Positions 25,117-33,711 of a stretch of DNA of 64,000 nt are shown one piece after another. The DNA is from Gaetbulibacter_A sp043876815. Its GTDB lineage: Bacteria > Bacteroidota > Bacteroidia > Flavobacteriales > Flavobacteriaceae. Below the pieces are notes generated by a model. That model did no database searches. It was not told the origin of the DNA and saw only the letters and a list, made by a program, of their open reading frames with translations. Numbering within the stretch: the stretch's first letter is position 1; each line of letters opens with the position of its first letter. A program made the translations under genes and the position numbers. The stretch lies in contig NZ_JBAWKA010000004.1 of assembly GCF_043876815.1 (NCBI RefSeq), positions 357,052 through 421,051 of the forward strand, read 5' to 3'.

Positions 25117-25671
25117 ATGAGACATTCAAAACTTGTACCCTCCGTTAATGCAGGCTCCATGGCCGACATCGCTTTTTTATTACTTATCTTCTTTCTGGTA
25201 ACTGCAACGATTTCATCAGATCAAGGTATTAACCGAATGCTCCCTGCAGTTTGTCCTACAGGAGATTGTGGCGGTATTGTCGCAGAGCGAAATATACTTT
25301 TAATTAATATAAACAACGATAATGAAATCATGGTAAATAAAGACCTTATTCAGCTAGAAGAGTTAAAGGAGAAGGTGAAATTATTTGTTGATAATAATGG
25401 CGACAACAGTTGTTCCTATTGCTATGGAACGAAGAACAAAGATCTTTCGGTAAATCCACAAAAGGCAGTTATTTCTTTACAGTTTGGTAAAAAAACAGAC
25501 TACAAAACCTTTATTCATGTCCAAAATGAAATGTCCAAGGCTTTTTATGAATTACGCTCACTATACAGCTCTAAGATTTTAAATAAATCTATCGACCAGC
25601 TTTCGAATGCAGAACAGGAAATCGTAAAAAAAGCCTATCCCTTTGTCATTTCTGAAGCGAATACCTTGTGA
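25117..25671 (+). CDS. ExbD/TolR-family biopolymer transport protein
   Basis: An N-terminal cytoplasmic segment (SKLVPSVNAGSMADIAFLL) leads into one membrane helix with the conserved Asp of the ExbD family. A periplasmic domain follows. ExbD works with ExbB and TonB to use the proton gradient for outer-membrane transport. Bacteroidetes ExbD proteins typically start close to the VNAGSMADIAF motif, so I use the ATG at 25117 and not the ATG 18 codons earlier at 25063. No exbB or tonB is adjacent. The periplasmic part has an unusual four-cysteine content (CPTGDC and CSYC). Confidence 0.85.
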   Translation: MRHSKLVPSVNAGSMADIAFLLLIFFLVTATISSDQGINRMLPAVCPTGDCGGIVAERNILLININNDNEIMVNKDLIQLEELKEKVKLFVDNNGDNSCSYCYGTKNKDLSVNPQKAVISLQFGKKTDYKTFIHVQNEMSKAFYELRSLYSSKILNKSIDQLSNAEQEIVKKAYPFVISEANTL

Positions 25672-25685
25672 AAATCTTATATGGT

Positions 25686-26105
25686 TTATAGGGTGTCTTT
25701 AATAATTCCGTAAGTCATGCAAACACGTTTTTTACCCCAGTTTCTAGCAGAGTCCAGATCTACACCCATAAAGATATCGATGCGTTTTTTCCAACGATAA
25801 TGCATTTTATCTTTCACCCAATAAATGCCTTCAAGACCTTCAATTTTCACCGGAGTATTATGTCCTAATCCCATTTTTAACAGATCGCGAGATACAGCAA
25901 TATACCGACCATTAGAATCCAAACTATCCCCAAATGCGGTGATTCGAGGATTTTTATCCGTTTGATTGGCTAGGGCATTGTAAGCCGTCGCCGTTACCTC
26001 CAAACTTTCCCAACGATAATCATCCTCAAATGATTTTGATGATTCTTTACAGTTAAAAAATACCATCAAAAAGAGAATTGGAAAAAATTTTAAAACAGAA
26101 AACAT
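25686..26105 (-). CDS. Lipoprotein with 3D domain (double-psi beta-barrel)
   Basis: This 139-residue protein starts with a lipoprotein signal (FLMVFFNC, lipid Cys about residue 19). The mature part carries the 3D-domain pattern: VTATAYNA, ITAFGD, GRYIAVSRDLL, GIYWVKDKMHYRWKKRIDIF and SARNWGKKRVCMTYG, which is related to the catalytic fold of MltA and RlpA. It probably acts on or near peptidoglycan in the envelope. One of the usual aspartates is visible in RIDIF; I did not confirm the others. It lies 4 bases after the E1 dehydrogenase stop and is likely cotranscribed. Confidence 0.8.
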   Translation of the reverse strand: MFSVLKFFPILFLMVFFNCKESSKSFEDDYRWESLEVTATAYNALANQTDKNPRITAFGDSLDSNGRYIAVSRDLLKMGLGHNTPVKIEGLEGIYWVKDKMHYRWKKRIDIFMGVDLDSARNWGKKRVCMTYGIIKDTL

Positions 26106-26109
26106 GATC

Positions 26110-28113
26110 TTAATACTTTAAAACTTCTATTAAGGCAGATTCGAAGCGGCTTTTCGCTAAATAATTATTTTCCAAACCTTTAGCAAATGGAATTGGTGTT
26201 TCTAAACTCCCCACACGTTTAACGGGAGCGTCTAAAAACTCAAAACATTGCTCCATAATTAAGGCTGAAATATCACTGATAACACTTCCAAATAAAGAAT
26301 CCTCACTAAGCAAAAGGGCTTTGGAGGTCTTTTTTACCGATTTAAAAATGGCTTCGGTATCCAGAGGTTGTAAGGTTCTAAGGTCTAAAAGGTCTGCTGA
26401 TATCTCAGGGTGTTTTTCCAAAACTTCTAAAGCCCAATGCACTCCGGCTCCGTAAGTAATTATACTAATATCTGTTCCGGATTCTACTAAACACGCTTCA
26501 CCAAAAGGTAAGGTGTAATAAGCTTTTGGGACGTTTTGGCGAATACTTCTGTACAGCGCTTTATGCTCAAAGAACATCACTGGGTTAGGGTCATTTATAG
26601 CCGTATTCAGCAAGCCTTTGGCGTCATAAGGAAACGCTGGATATACAACCTTTAATCCCGGCGTCTTGGTAAACCAGGCCTCATTGGTCTGGGAATGAAA
26701 TGGACCAGCACCAACACCGGCACCACAAGGCATTCTAATAACCACGTCAGCTTCTTGTTGCCAACGATAATAGGATTTAGCCAGATAATTTACAATAGGA
26801 TTAAAGCCGGAGCTAACAAAATCGCCAAACTGCATTTCAACAACACTTTTCATTCCGGCGATACTTAGGCCCATCCCTACTTCAACTATAGCCGATTCAC
26901 AAATAGGAGTATTTCGCACGCGATCTTTTCCAAACCATTCAAAAAATTGCTCGGTAATTTTAAAAGCACCGCCATATTCTGCAATATCCTGGCCCATAAG
27001 TACCAGATTATCATGACGCTCCATGCTTTGTTTCAAGCTTTCGGATATAGCATCAATAAATCGTATTTCTTTTAAATTATTATTTTCTTTAATACATTGA
27101 TAATCATATGGTTTAAATACATCATTTAATTCATTAATATCAGTTGAAACAATCGTGTCTTCTGCGAAAGCCTTATCTAAATTTGTGTTAATTTCTTCAG
27201 AGATTTCGGATTTAATACCAGACTTTTTAGCCCCATCAATAATGCCTTTATCTTCTAAAAATTGCTCAAAATTCTCCACCGGATCTTTTAAAGCCCAAGC
27301 TTCCATCAAATCGTCCGGAACATATTTTGTGCCACTGGCCTCCTCATGGCCACGACGTCGAAATGTTTTAAATTCAACAAGAACAGGACGCGGGTTGTCC
27401 CGAATACTTTCCGCCAAACGACTGACGGTATTGTAAACCTCGAGAATATTATTACCATCCACAATACATGATTCCATACCATAACCGGGCCCTTTGTCAG
27501 CAATATTTTCACAGCGGTATTGTTCATTTGTTGGTGTTGACAAACCATAGCCATTATTTTCAACGCAAAAAAGTACAGGTAAGTCCCACACTGAAGCTAC
27601 ATTTAAAGCCTCATGAAAATCACCTTCACTTGTTCCTCCTTCACCGGTAAATACGGCTGTTACCTGTTGGTTTCCCTTTAATTTAGAAGCTAAAGCGATA
27701 CCATCTGCTACGCCTAATTGCGGTCCTAAATGGGAGATCATACCCACTATAGAAAATTCCTGAGTGCCAAAATGAAACGAACGGTCTCTCCCCTTGGTAA
27801 ACCCGGAAGCCTTGCCTTGCCATTGAGCAAAGAGGCGATATAGAGGTATTTCACGTGAGGTAAAAACGCCTAAATTCCGATGCATCGGTAAAATGTAATC
27901 CTCTTTCTGGAGGGCTAATGTCACACCCACAGCTATGGCTTCCTGACCAATGCCGGAAAACCATTTACTTATTTTTCCCTGACGAAGTAAAATAAGCATC
28001 TTCTCCTCTATCATTCTCGGCTTTAGCAGATTATAATAAAGTGAAATTAGAAATTCAGGCTGAAGCCCTTCGGTCTGAAAATCTATAGGGTTGGTTTGGG
28101 ATTGTTGACTCAT
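26110..28113 (-). CDS. Fused E1 alpha/beta subunit of a 2-oxo acid dehydrogenase
   Basis: This single 667-residue chain joins an alpha part (thiamine diphosphate motif GEGGTSEGDFHEALNVAS and ENNGYGLSTP at about residues 155-200) to a beta part starting near residue 345 (FIDAISESLKQSMERHDNLV, GQDIAEYGGAFK). Such fusions replace the separate E1 alpha and beta subunits of branched-chain oxo-acid or pyruvate dehydrogenase complexes. The reaction is decarboxylation of the oxo acid and transfer to lipoyl-E2. E2 and E3 genes are not in the window. A TATATTTG -7 box at 28136-28143 precedes it. Confidence 0.93.
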   Translation of the reverse strand: MSQQSQTNPIDFQTEGLQPEFLISLYYNLLKPRMIEEKMLILLRQGKISKWFSGIGQEAIAVGVTLALQKEDYILPMHRNLGVFTSREIPLYRLFAQWQGKASGFTKGRDRSFHFGTQEFSIVGMISHLGPQLGVADGIALASKLKGNQQVTAVFTGEGGTSEGDFHEALNVASVWDLPVLFCVENNGYGLSTPTNEQYRCENIADKGPGYGMESCIVDGNNILEVYNTVSRLAESIRDNPRPVLVEFKTFRRRGHEEASGTKYVPDDLMEAWALKDPVENFEQFLEDKGIIDGAKKSGIKSEISEEINTNLDKAFAEDTIVSTDINELNDVFKPYDYQCIKENNNLKEIRFIDAISESLKQSMERHDNLVLMGQDIAEYGGAFKITEQFFEWFGKDRVRNTPICESAIVEVGMGLSIAGMKSVVEMQFGDFVSSGFNPIVNYLAKSYYRWQQEADVVIRMPCGAGVGAGPFHSQTNEAWFTKTPGLKVVYPAFPYDAKGLLNTAINDPNPVMFFEHKALYRSIRQNVPKAYYTLPFGEACLVESGTDISIITYGAGVHWALEVLEKHPEISADLLDLRTLQPLDTEAIFKSVKKTSKALLLSEDSLFGSVISDISALIMEQCFEFLDAPVKRVGSLETPIPFAKGLENNYLAKSRFESALIEVLKY

Positions 28114-28135
28114 AAATTTCGTTCTGTCCTATGAT

Positions 28136-28143
28136 CAAATATA
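28136..28143 (-). promoter_or_regulatory. -7 element of the E1 dehydrogenase promoter
   Basis: It reads TATATTTG on the minus strand, 22 bases before the ATG. Confidence 0.4.
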
Positions 28144-28212
28144 CCATAAAAAGTGGAATCTGTTATTTTGATCAAAGCCCTTTGTAGTAGCCGAATCTTT
28201 CCAATGTTTTTG

Positions 28213-28220
28213 TACATTTG
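28213..28220 (+). promoter_or_regulatory. -7 element of the 28249 operon
   Basis: TACATTTG at 28213-28220 matches TAnnTTTG and lies 28 bases before the ATG at 28249. No -33 box at ideal spacing. Confidence 0.45.
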
Positions 28221-28248
28221 TAATTACAGATATTTTAAAAAATAAATA

Positions 28249-29199
28249 ATGAACAGTATTCCCAGCGTAGATTTAAATGATTTTATTTCGAATGACAGTT
28301 CTAAAAAACAAGCTTTTGTTGATGCTATTGGTAAAGCCTATGAAGAAATAGGTTTTGTAGCTTTAAAAGGCCATTTTTTAGATGACGCTTTGGTTGATCG
28401 CTTGTATAAAGAGGTTAAGAATTTTTTTGATTTACCACTTGAAACGAAACAGAAATATGAAATTCCAGGTATAGGTGGCCAGCGTGGCTACGTGTCTTTT
28501 GGAAAAGAAAGTGCAAAAGGTAAAAAACAAGGTGATTTAAAAGAGTTCTGGCATTTCGGACAGTATGTGGAAGATAATCCTGAATTAAAAAAAGAATATC
28601 CTGAGAATGTAATGGTCCAAGAATTACCGGACTTTAACGAAGTGGGTAAAGAAGCCTATAAAATGCTTGAAAAAACAGCAAAATTTGTACTTCGTGCTTT
28701 GGCTATTCATTTAGATCTGGAAGAAAATTATTTTGATAATTATATCCATAATGGGAATTCTATTTTAAGACCTATCCATTATCCTCCGATAAAAGAAGAA
28801 CCTAAAGATGCTGTTCGTGCAGCAGCGCACGGCGACATCAATTTAATAACGCTTTTAATGGGTGCTCAAGGACGTGGATTACAAGTTAAGAACCACAAGG
28901 GTGAATGGATCGACGCTATTGCAGAACCTGACGAACTAATGATCAATGTGGGCGATATGCTGTCGCGACACACCAATAATAAATTAAAATCTACGATTCA
29001 CCGTGTTGTGAACCCACCTAAAGAACTTTGGGGTACCTCGCGCTATTCGATTCCGTTTTTTATGCACCCTATTAGTAGCATGAAATTAAATGTTCTGGAA
29101 AGTTGTATTGACGATGAAAATCCAAAATTATACGAAGATATTACAGCTGGCGAATTTTTAAATGAGCGTTTAATTGAGCTTGGGTTGATCAAAAAATAA
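28249..29199 (+). CDS. Fe(II)/2-oxoglutarate-dependent oxygenase (isopenicillin N synthase family)
   Basis: This 316-residue protein has the non-haem iron triad H-x-D...H: HGDINLITLLM and STIHRVVNP. It also has the oxoglutarate-binding R-x-S in SRYSIPFF. The N-terminal half (GKAYEEIGFVALKG, then GYVSFGKESAKG) matches the plant- and bacterial-type oxygenases related to isopenicillin N synthase. It hydroxylates or oxidises a small molecule, as yet unknown. It is the first gene of a run of five closely spaced plus-strand genes. Confidence 0.9.
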   Translation: MNSIPSVDLNDFISNDSSKKQAFVDAIGKAYEEIGFVALKGHFLDDALVDRLYKEVKNFFDLPLETKQKYEIPGIGGQRGYVSFGKESAKGKKQGDLKEFWHFGQYVEDNPELKKEYPENVMVQELPDFNEVGKEAYKMLEKTAKFVLRALAIHLDLEENYFDNYIHNGNSILRPIHYPPIKEEPKDAVRAAAHGDINLITLLMGAQGRGLQVKNHKGEWIDAIAEPDELMINVGDMLSRHTNNKLKSTIHRVVNPPKELWGTSRYSIPFFMHPISSMKLNVLESCIDDENPKLYEDITAGEFLNERLIELGLIKK

Positions 29200-29204
29200 A
29201 ATTT

Positions 29205-29534
29205 ATGGATTTAAAAGATCAACTGAAAAATCTTTTTCCAGACCACGTTGAACCTGAATCTGAGGACAAGGAAGCACTAGTACCCAATATCTGGATTCAG
29301 GACGATCCTATTATTTGCAAATACGAAAAACGAAAAGGAAAACCAATCACCATACTGGAAGGTTACAACGGTGCACAGGAAGATTTTAAAATACTTTCTA
29401 AAGAAATTAAAACGACCTTGGGTGTTGGTGGAAGTTTTAAAAACGAAAAAATTATAATTCAAGGCGATTACCGAGACAAAATCATGTCGCTTTTAAAAGA
29501 TAAAGGCTTTAACGTTAAACGCGTTGGAGGATAA
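29205..29534 (+). CDS. yciH: SUI1/eIF1-like translation factor
   Basis: This 109-residue protein contains the SUI1 core: KRKGKPITILEGY, then KILSKEIKTTLGVGGSFKN and IIIQGDYRDKIMSLLKDKGF. The bacterial YciH/SUI1 proteins resemble eukaryotic initiation factor 1 and affect start-codon selection or stress translation; they are not essential. The ATG is 5 bases after the oxygenase stop and the gene ends 4 bases before the next start, so it belongs to the same operon. Confidence 0.93.
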   Translation: MDLKDQLKNLFPDHVEPESEDKEALVPNIWIQDDPIICKYEKRKGKPITILEGYNGAQEDFKILSKEIKTTLGVGGSFKNEKIIIQGDYRDKIMSLLKDKGFNVKRVGG

Positions 29535-29538
29535 AAGA

Positions 29539-30471
29539 ATGTCGAAAAAACCTCTTCACATTACCAATGGTAGTGTTTTAACAACGCAACTTAAGGATCT
29601 TCGATTCACCGGAGAAATCCTTACCTGGCAGGAAATGTTGTGTGAAGGACCAACCATCGAAAAGATCGATACGCCTGAATTCTTGGAGCTTAGGCAGAAT
29701 TTTTTTAGTTCTTATTATGATATTGAGTTAAATCTCGATGAGATAAAAATAGCCTTCGAGAAACTTGAAACTCCTGAAGCTTATTCAGAAATTAACCTGT
29801 GGTTTGAATACGATTTATTCTGCCATATGAATTTAATTGGGGTTATTGTTCTTTTACAACAAAAAAAATTCAAAGCACCCATATACGTTATAACCAGTGG
29901 TAGAATCCGTGGAAGCAAAAACTTAAAAGCTTTAACCGAACTGACAGACAATCAACTTTTTAGTCATTTTGATAAAAAATTGAAGCTCACACCTAAGGAT
30001 ATTGATATGGTGTTAACCATATGGGCCATCTATTGTGGAAAAGACCATAACTTACTCAAGCCTTACATCGTTACCAATTCCACCTTCAAATATCTCAGTA
30101 ATTGTTTAAAAGCTCATTTGGAAAGGTTTCCAAGTACCTTTACAGGTTTGAATCGTATGGAGAGTAATATTTTAAGTATCGTTAGGGATAACCCCATTAA
30201 ATCGAGAAACCATTTATTGGGTTATGCCTTGAACTATCAGGGTTATTATGGGTATGGCGATCTACAGATTAACAGAATCGTTGAAAAACTTAGTATTTTC
30301 TTCAATGAAACTAAGGACGAAATTACCCTAAATAGAAAAGGCTACGAAGCTTTACTAGGACAGCATAATTTTTCGGCAGAAATTAATAATAATTTACCCT
30401 TTGGAGGATTGTTTAAACTGGATTTTCAGTTTAATCCTCAAGAAAACAAACTAATTAAAACAGTATCCTAA
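29539..30471 (+). CDS. DUF1835 domain protein
   Basis: This 310-residue soluble protein opens with KPLHITNGSVLTTQLKDL and ILTWQEMLCEGP, the hallmark of DUF1835. The C-terminal half, including LNRMESNILSIVRDNP and GYGDLQINRIVEKL, looks like a helical DNA- or nucleotide-binding region. The function is unknown. I use the ATG at 29539, which fits the family start; a TTG at 29524 would overlap yciH. The stop overlaps the ATG of the nucleoside phosphorylase gene. Confidence 0.85.
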   Translation: MSKKPLHITNGSVLTTQLKDLRFTGEILTWQEMLCEGPTIEKIDTPEFLELRQNFFSSYYDIELNLDEIKIAFEKLETPEAYSEINLWFEYDLFCHMNLIGVIVLLQQKKFKAPIYVITSGRIRGSKNLKALTELTDNQLFSHFDKKLKLTPKDIDMVLTIWAIYCGKDHNLLKPYIVTNSTFKYLSNCLKAHLERFPSTFTGLNRMESNILSIVRDNPIKSRNHLLGYALNYQGYYGYGDLQINRIVEKLSIFFNETKDEITLNRKGYEALLGQHNFSAEINNNLPFGGLFKLDFQFNPQENKLIKTVS

Positions 30472-31334
30472 TGACCGTACAAGCCTCAGAGCTCATTTTA
30501 AATCCTGACGGAAGTGTATATCATCTCAATCTTAAACCAGAAAATATTGCGCATAACATTATTTTTGTCGGGGATCAGTATCGTGTTTCTAAAATTTCAA
30601 AGCATTTTGACGTTATACGTTTTAAAACTGAAAAGCGTGAGTTTGTAACACACACCGGAACTTACAACAATAAAGAAATTAGTGTGATCTCCACAGGTAT
30701 TGGCCCTGATAATATTGATATTGTTATAAATGAGCTTGATGCCCTTGTAAATATTGATCTTGAATCACGATTGCCAAAAAAAGATCTCACAAGTTTAAAT
30801 ATAGTACGCGTGGGAACTTCAGGAGCGCTTCATGAAGATATCCCTTTAGATTCCTTTGTTTTAAGTGCTTTCGGCCTTGATATCAATGGTATGCTCCACG
30901 CCTATCAAACAAAAACTATTCAACATCAGGATATTGAAGACGCTTTTATGAAACATACGAATTGGGATCCCCAGAAAGCCAGACCATTGATAGTAAAGAA
31001 CAGTGCCTTTTTAGAAAATAAATTTCAAAGTTCAAAAACACACCTTGGCCTTACGGTAACAGCAGGTGGATTTTATGGGGCTCAAGGACGTGTATTACGA
31101 TTACCACTTCGCGATTCCGGTTTAATCGATGCTATTGCATCATTTAATTTTAAAGGAATACGTGCCACGAACTTTGAAATGGAAACATCTGCAATTTATG
31201 GCTTATCAAAACTTTTAGGGCATCATGCCTTATCACTAAATGCGATCATTGCCAACCGAGCTAATGGAACCTTTAGTTCAGATCCGGGCCAGACCATTGA
31301 AAATCTAATAACCTATGCTTTGGAAAGGTTTTAA
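30471..31334 (+). CDS. Nucleoside phosphorylase (uridine phosphorylase-like)
   Basis: This 287-residue PNP/UDP-family enzyme has IVRVGTSGALHEDIPLDSFV in the centre and, near the C-terminus, NFEMETSAIYGLSKLLGHHA, whose glutamate and methionine contact the ribose. It cleaves a nucleoside with phosphate to give base and ribose-1-phosphate in the cytoplasm. Base specificity (uracil versus purine) cannot be settled by eye. It overlaps the DUF1835 gene by one base. Confidence 0.9.
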   Translation: MTVQASELILNPDGSVYHLNLKPENIAHNIIFVGDQYRVSKISKHFDVIRFKTEKREFVTHTGTYNNKEISVISTGIGPDNIDIVINELDALVNIDLESRLPKKDLTSLNIVRVGTSGALHEDIPLDSFVLSAFGLDINGMLHAYQTKTIQHQDIEDAFMKHTNWDPQKARPLIVKNSAFLENKFQSSKTHLGLTVTAGGFYGAQGRVLRLPLRDSGLIDAIASFNFKGIRATNFEMETSAIYGLSKLLGHHALSLNAIIANRANGTFSSDPGQTIENLITYALERF

Positions 31335-31346
31335 AATCGAATACAA

Positions 31347-32204
31347 ATGACTCAACTAAAAATAGGTGGTGTACCTGAGCATTTTAATCTGCCCTGGCAC
31401 TTGGCTCAAAAGGACAAAGCCTTTAAAAAACAAAATATTGACCTTCAATGGCGTGATTTTCCGGGAGGAACCGGAGCTATGTGTCATGCACTTCGAAATG
31501 ATGACATTGACGTTGCCATAATCCTAACTGAAGGTATCATTAAAGATATTATTGATGGTAATGCCAGTAAAATTATTCAAACTTATGTTGAATCCCCTCT
31601 AGTTTGGGGTATTCATGTCGATAAAGATTCGACCTACAGAACAGTAAATGATCTTAAAGGCACTACAGCCGCTATTAGCCGTTCGGGATCCGGATCGCAT
31701 TTAATGGCTTACATTAATGCAGAGCAGAATCAATGGGATATTGAAAAAGATCTGAAATTCAATATCATTCAAGATATTGAAGGCGCTTTAACCGGTTTTA
31801 AAAACAAAGCTGTAGACTATCTCCTTTGGGAAAAATTCATGACAAAGCCTCTTGTTGATAATGGAACCTTGCGTCGTATAGGAAACTGCCTTTCTCCCTG
31901 GCCTTGTTTTGTTATTGCTGCTCGGGATGAAATCATTGAAAATAAACCGGAAATATTAAAAAGTCTTCTTGAAATTATAAATACTTACACTCGAGATTTT
32001 AAAGACACAGAGCAAATCGAAATTAGAATTTCAGAAATGTATAATATTCAAATTGAAGATGTACGGTCATGGTTAGAAATTACCGAATGGTCTCAATGTA
32101 TCATGGACGAAGAAACAATATCAAACGTGCAAAGGCACTTGTTACAGGTAAAAATAATCCCAAATACTATTGAATACCAATCACTTATTAAAAAAATAAT
32201 TTAA
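31347..32204 (+). CDS. Cytoplasmic substrate-binding-like protein (SsuA/THI5 type)
   Basis: This 285-residue protein has the periplasmic-binding-protein fold pattern of ABC transporters for nitrate, taurine and thiamine precursors: LKIGGVPEHFNLPWHLAQKD, WRDFPGGTGAM, LKGTTAAISRSGSGSHLMAY. It lacks any signal peptide or lipobox and has no permease or ATPase gene beside it. It may therefore be a cytosolic ligand sensor or a THI5-like enzyme. It is the last gene of the five-gene operon, 12 bases after the phosphorylase. Confidence 0.82.
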   Translation: MTQLKIGGVPEHFNLPWHLAQKDKAFKKQNIDLQWRDFPGGTGAMCHALRNDDIDVAIILTEGIIKDIIDGNASKIIQTYVESPLVWGIHVDKDSTYRTVNDLKGTTAAISRSGSGSHLMAYINAEQNQWDIEKDLKFNIIQDIEGALTGFKNKAVDYLLWEKFMTKPLVDNGTLRRIGNCLSPWPCFVIAARDEIIENKPEILKSLLEIINTYTRDFKDTEQIEIRISEMYNIQIEDVRSWLEITEWSQCIMDEETISNVQRHLLQVKIIPNTIEYQSLIKKII

Positions 32205-32258
32205 AAAGTGTAAGAAAAAAATTAACAAAGCCTTAAAATATTTATAAGTCTAAAAACA

Positions 32259-32266
32259 TATATTTG
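32259..32266 (+). promoter_or_regulatory. -7 element of the TlpA-like gene
   Basis: TATATTTG lies 22 bases before the ATG at 32289. The -33 region is weak. Confidence 0.45.
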
Positions 32267-32288
32267 TTCAAATCACAAAACCAAAACA

Positions 32289-33662
32289 ATGAAAAACCTT
32301 TTAATAGCTATTTCTATTCTTTTAGTTATATCCTGCAAGCAAGACGCTAATGTAGATTATGTTGTTATTTCCGGGAAGGTCGCAAACCTTGGAGATAGCG
32401 AACTTACCATAAATACTAATGATAGATCTTTTACAGAAACTTTAGAATTATCAAGTGACGGTTCCTTTACGGATACGCTTTATGTAAAATCCCCTTCTTA
32501 CGTACTTTATGACAGTCAACATCCCGTGTTTCTTCATTTAGAACCTGGATACAATCTGAATATAAGTTATGACAACAATGATTTTGAAAACTCGCTTAGT
32601 ATCACTGGAAAAGGTGCTGAAGCCAATAATTACCTGATAGAAAAAAAATCACTTACCAAGGAGAAATTTGGAAATAGTAAGGATACCTATTCTTTGAATG
32701 AAGAGGAGTTTAAGGAAAAAATGCTGGCACTAAAGACAACTCAGGATTCCTTGTTGAACGCCACAGCAAATCTAGCCGAAAATTTCAAAGCTAAAGAATC
32801 CCGAAACATTAATTATGCCTATTTAAACAGGCTAATGAATTATGAAGAAGCGCATCAATACTATTCAAGTAACCCTGAGTTTGAAGTTTCAGAAGATTTT
32901 TTAGACGAAACGGAAACTCTTGATTACAATAATGAAGATGATTATTTGTATTCGAACGATTATCAAAGTATGGTAAAATCTTACTATATGACTAAAAGTA
33001 AAACCTTAGCTAAAAAGGATAGCTTACAAAATGATTTGGCATTTATGAAAACGGTAGGCGATATTCAAAGTGATACCATAAAGAACACATTGCTATTTGA
33101 TTTTGCCAATTTTAATATTAATTACGCCAAAGATCTAGATACTTTTTATGATACTTTCATGACCCACACTACAAATGAAGACCATAAAAAGGTTATCAGT
33201 GATAAATACAAAGAGCTTCAAGCTTTAAATCCCGGCAATCCTTCACCGAAATTTGTGGATTACGAAAATTATGCAGGAGGAACCATGTCGTTGGATGACC
33301 TCAAAGGAAAATATGTTTATGTAGATGTTTGGGCTACCTGGTGCGGACCATGCAAACGTGAGATACCCTTTTTAAAAGAGGTTGAAAATCAATATCATGA
33401 CAAAAACATTGCTTTTGTAAGTGTATCCATCGATAGACGTCAAGATCATGAAGCCTGGAAAGCTATGGTAGAAGATAAAGAGCTAGGTGGCATTCAATTA
33501 TTTGCCGATAACGACTGGAAATCTCAATTTGTAACGGATTATAAAATTCAAGGTATTCCAAGGTTTATTTTGATTGATCCAGAAGGAAATATTGTTGATG
33601 CATCTGCGCCAAGACCTTCTAATCCTGATCTTATCAACTTGTTTGAAGAATTGAATATTTAA
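32289..33662 (+). CDS. TlpA-like thioredoxin-fold lipoprotein
   Basis: A lipoprotein signal ends at LLVISC (lipid Cys residue 16). A long N-terminal domain (about residues 20-310, rich in charged residues) is followed by a thioredoxin domain with the CxxC site WATWCGPCKRE and later FILIDPEGNIVDA. Such TlpA/ResA-like proteins act in the envelope as thiol-disulfide reductases. The DUF-type N-terminal domain is common in Bacteroidetes. It has its own promoter (-7 box at 32259) and terminator (33681). Confidence 0.9.
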   Translation: MKNLLIAISILLVISCKQDANVDYVVISGKVANLGDSELTINTNDRSFTETLELSSDGSFTDTLYVKSPSYVLYDSQHPVFLHLEPGYNLNISYDNNDFENSLSITGKGAEANNYLIEKKSLTKEKFGNSKDTYSLNEEEFKEKMLALKTTQDSLLNATANLAENFKAKESRNINYAYLNRLMNYEEAHQYYSSNPEFEVSEDFLDETETLDYNNEDDYLYSNDYQSMVKSYYMTKSKTLAKKDSLQNDLAFMKTVGDIQSDTIKNTLLFDFANFNINYAKDLDTFYDTFMTHTTNEDHKKVISDKYKELQALNPGNPSPKFVDYENYAGGTMSLDDLKGKYVYVDVWATWCGPCKREIPFLKEVENQYHDKNIAFVSVSIDRRQDHEAWKAMVEDKELGGIQLFADNDWKSQFVTDYKIQGIPRFILIDPEGNIVDASAPRPSNPDLINLFEELNI

Positions 33663-33680
33663 TATATCTTAACGGAACAC

Positions 33681-33711
33681 AAAGCTCACAAAAATGTGGG
33701 CTTTTTTGTTT
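33681..33711 (+). terminator. Terminator after the TlpA-like gene
   Basis: aaagctcaca pairs with tgtgggcttt around a 4-base loop and is followed by ttt-rich DNA. The following minus-strand gene ends at 33712, so it may serve both. Confidence 0.75.
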
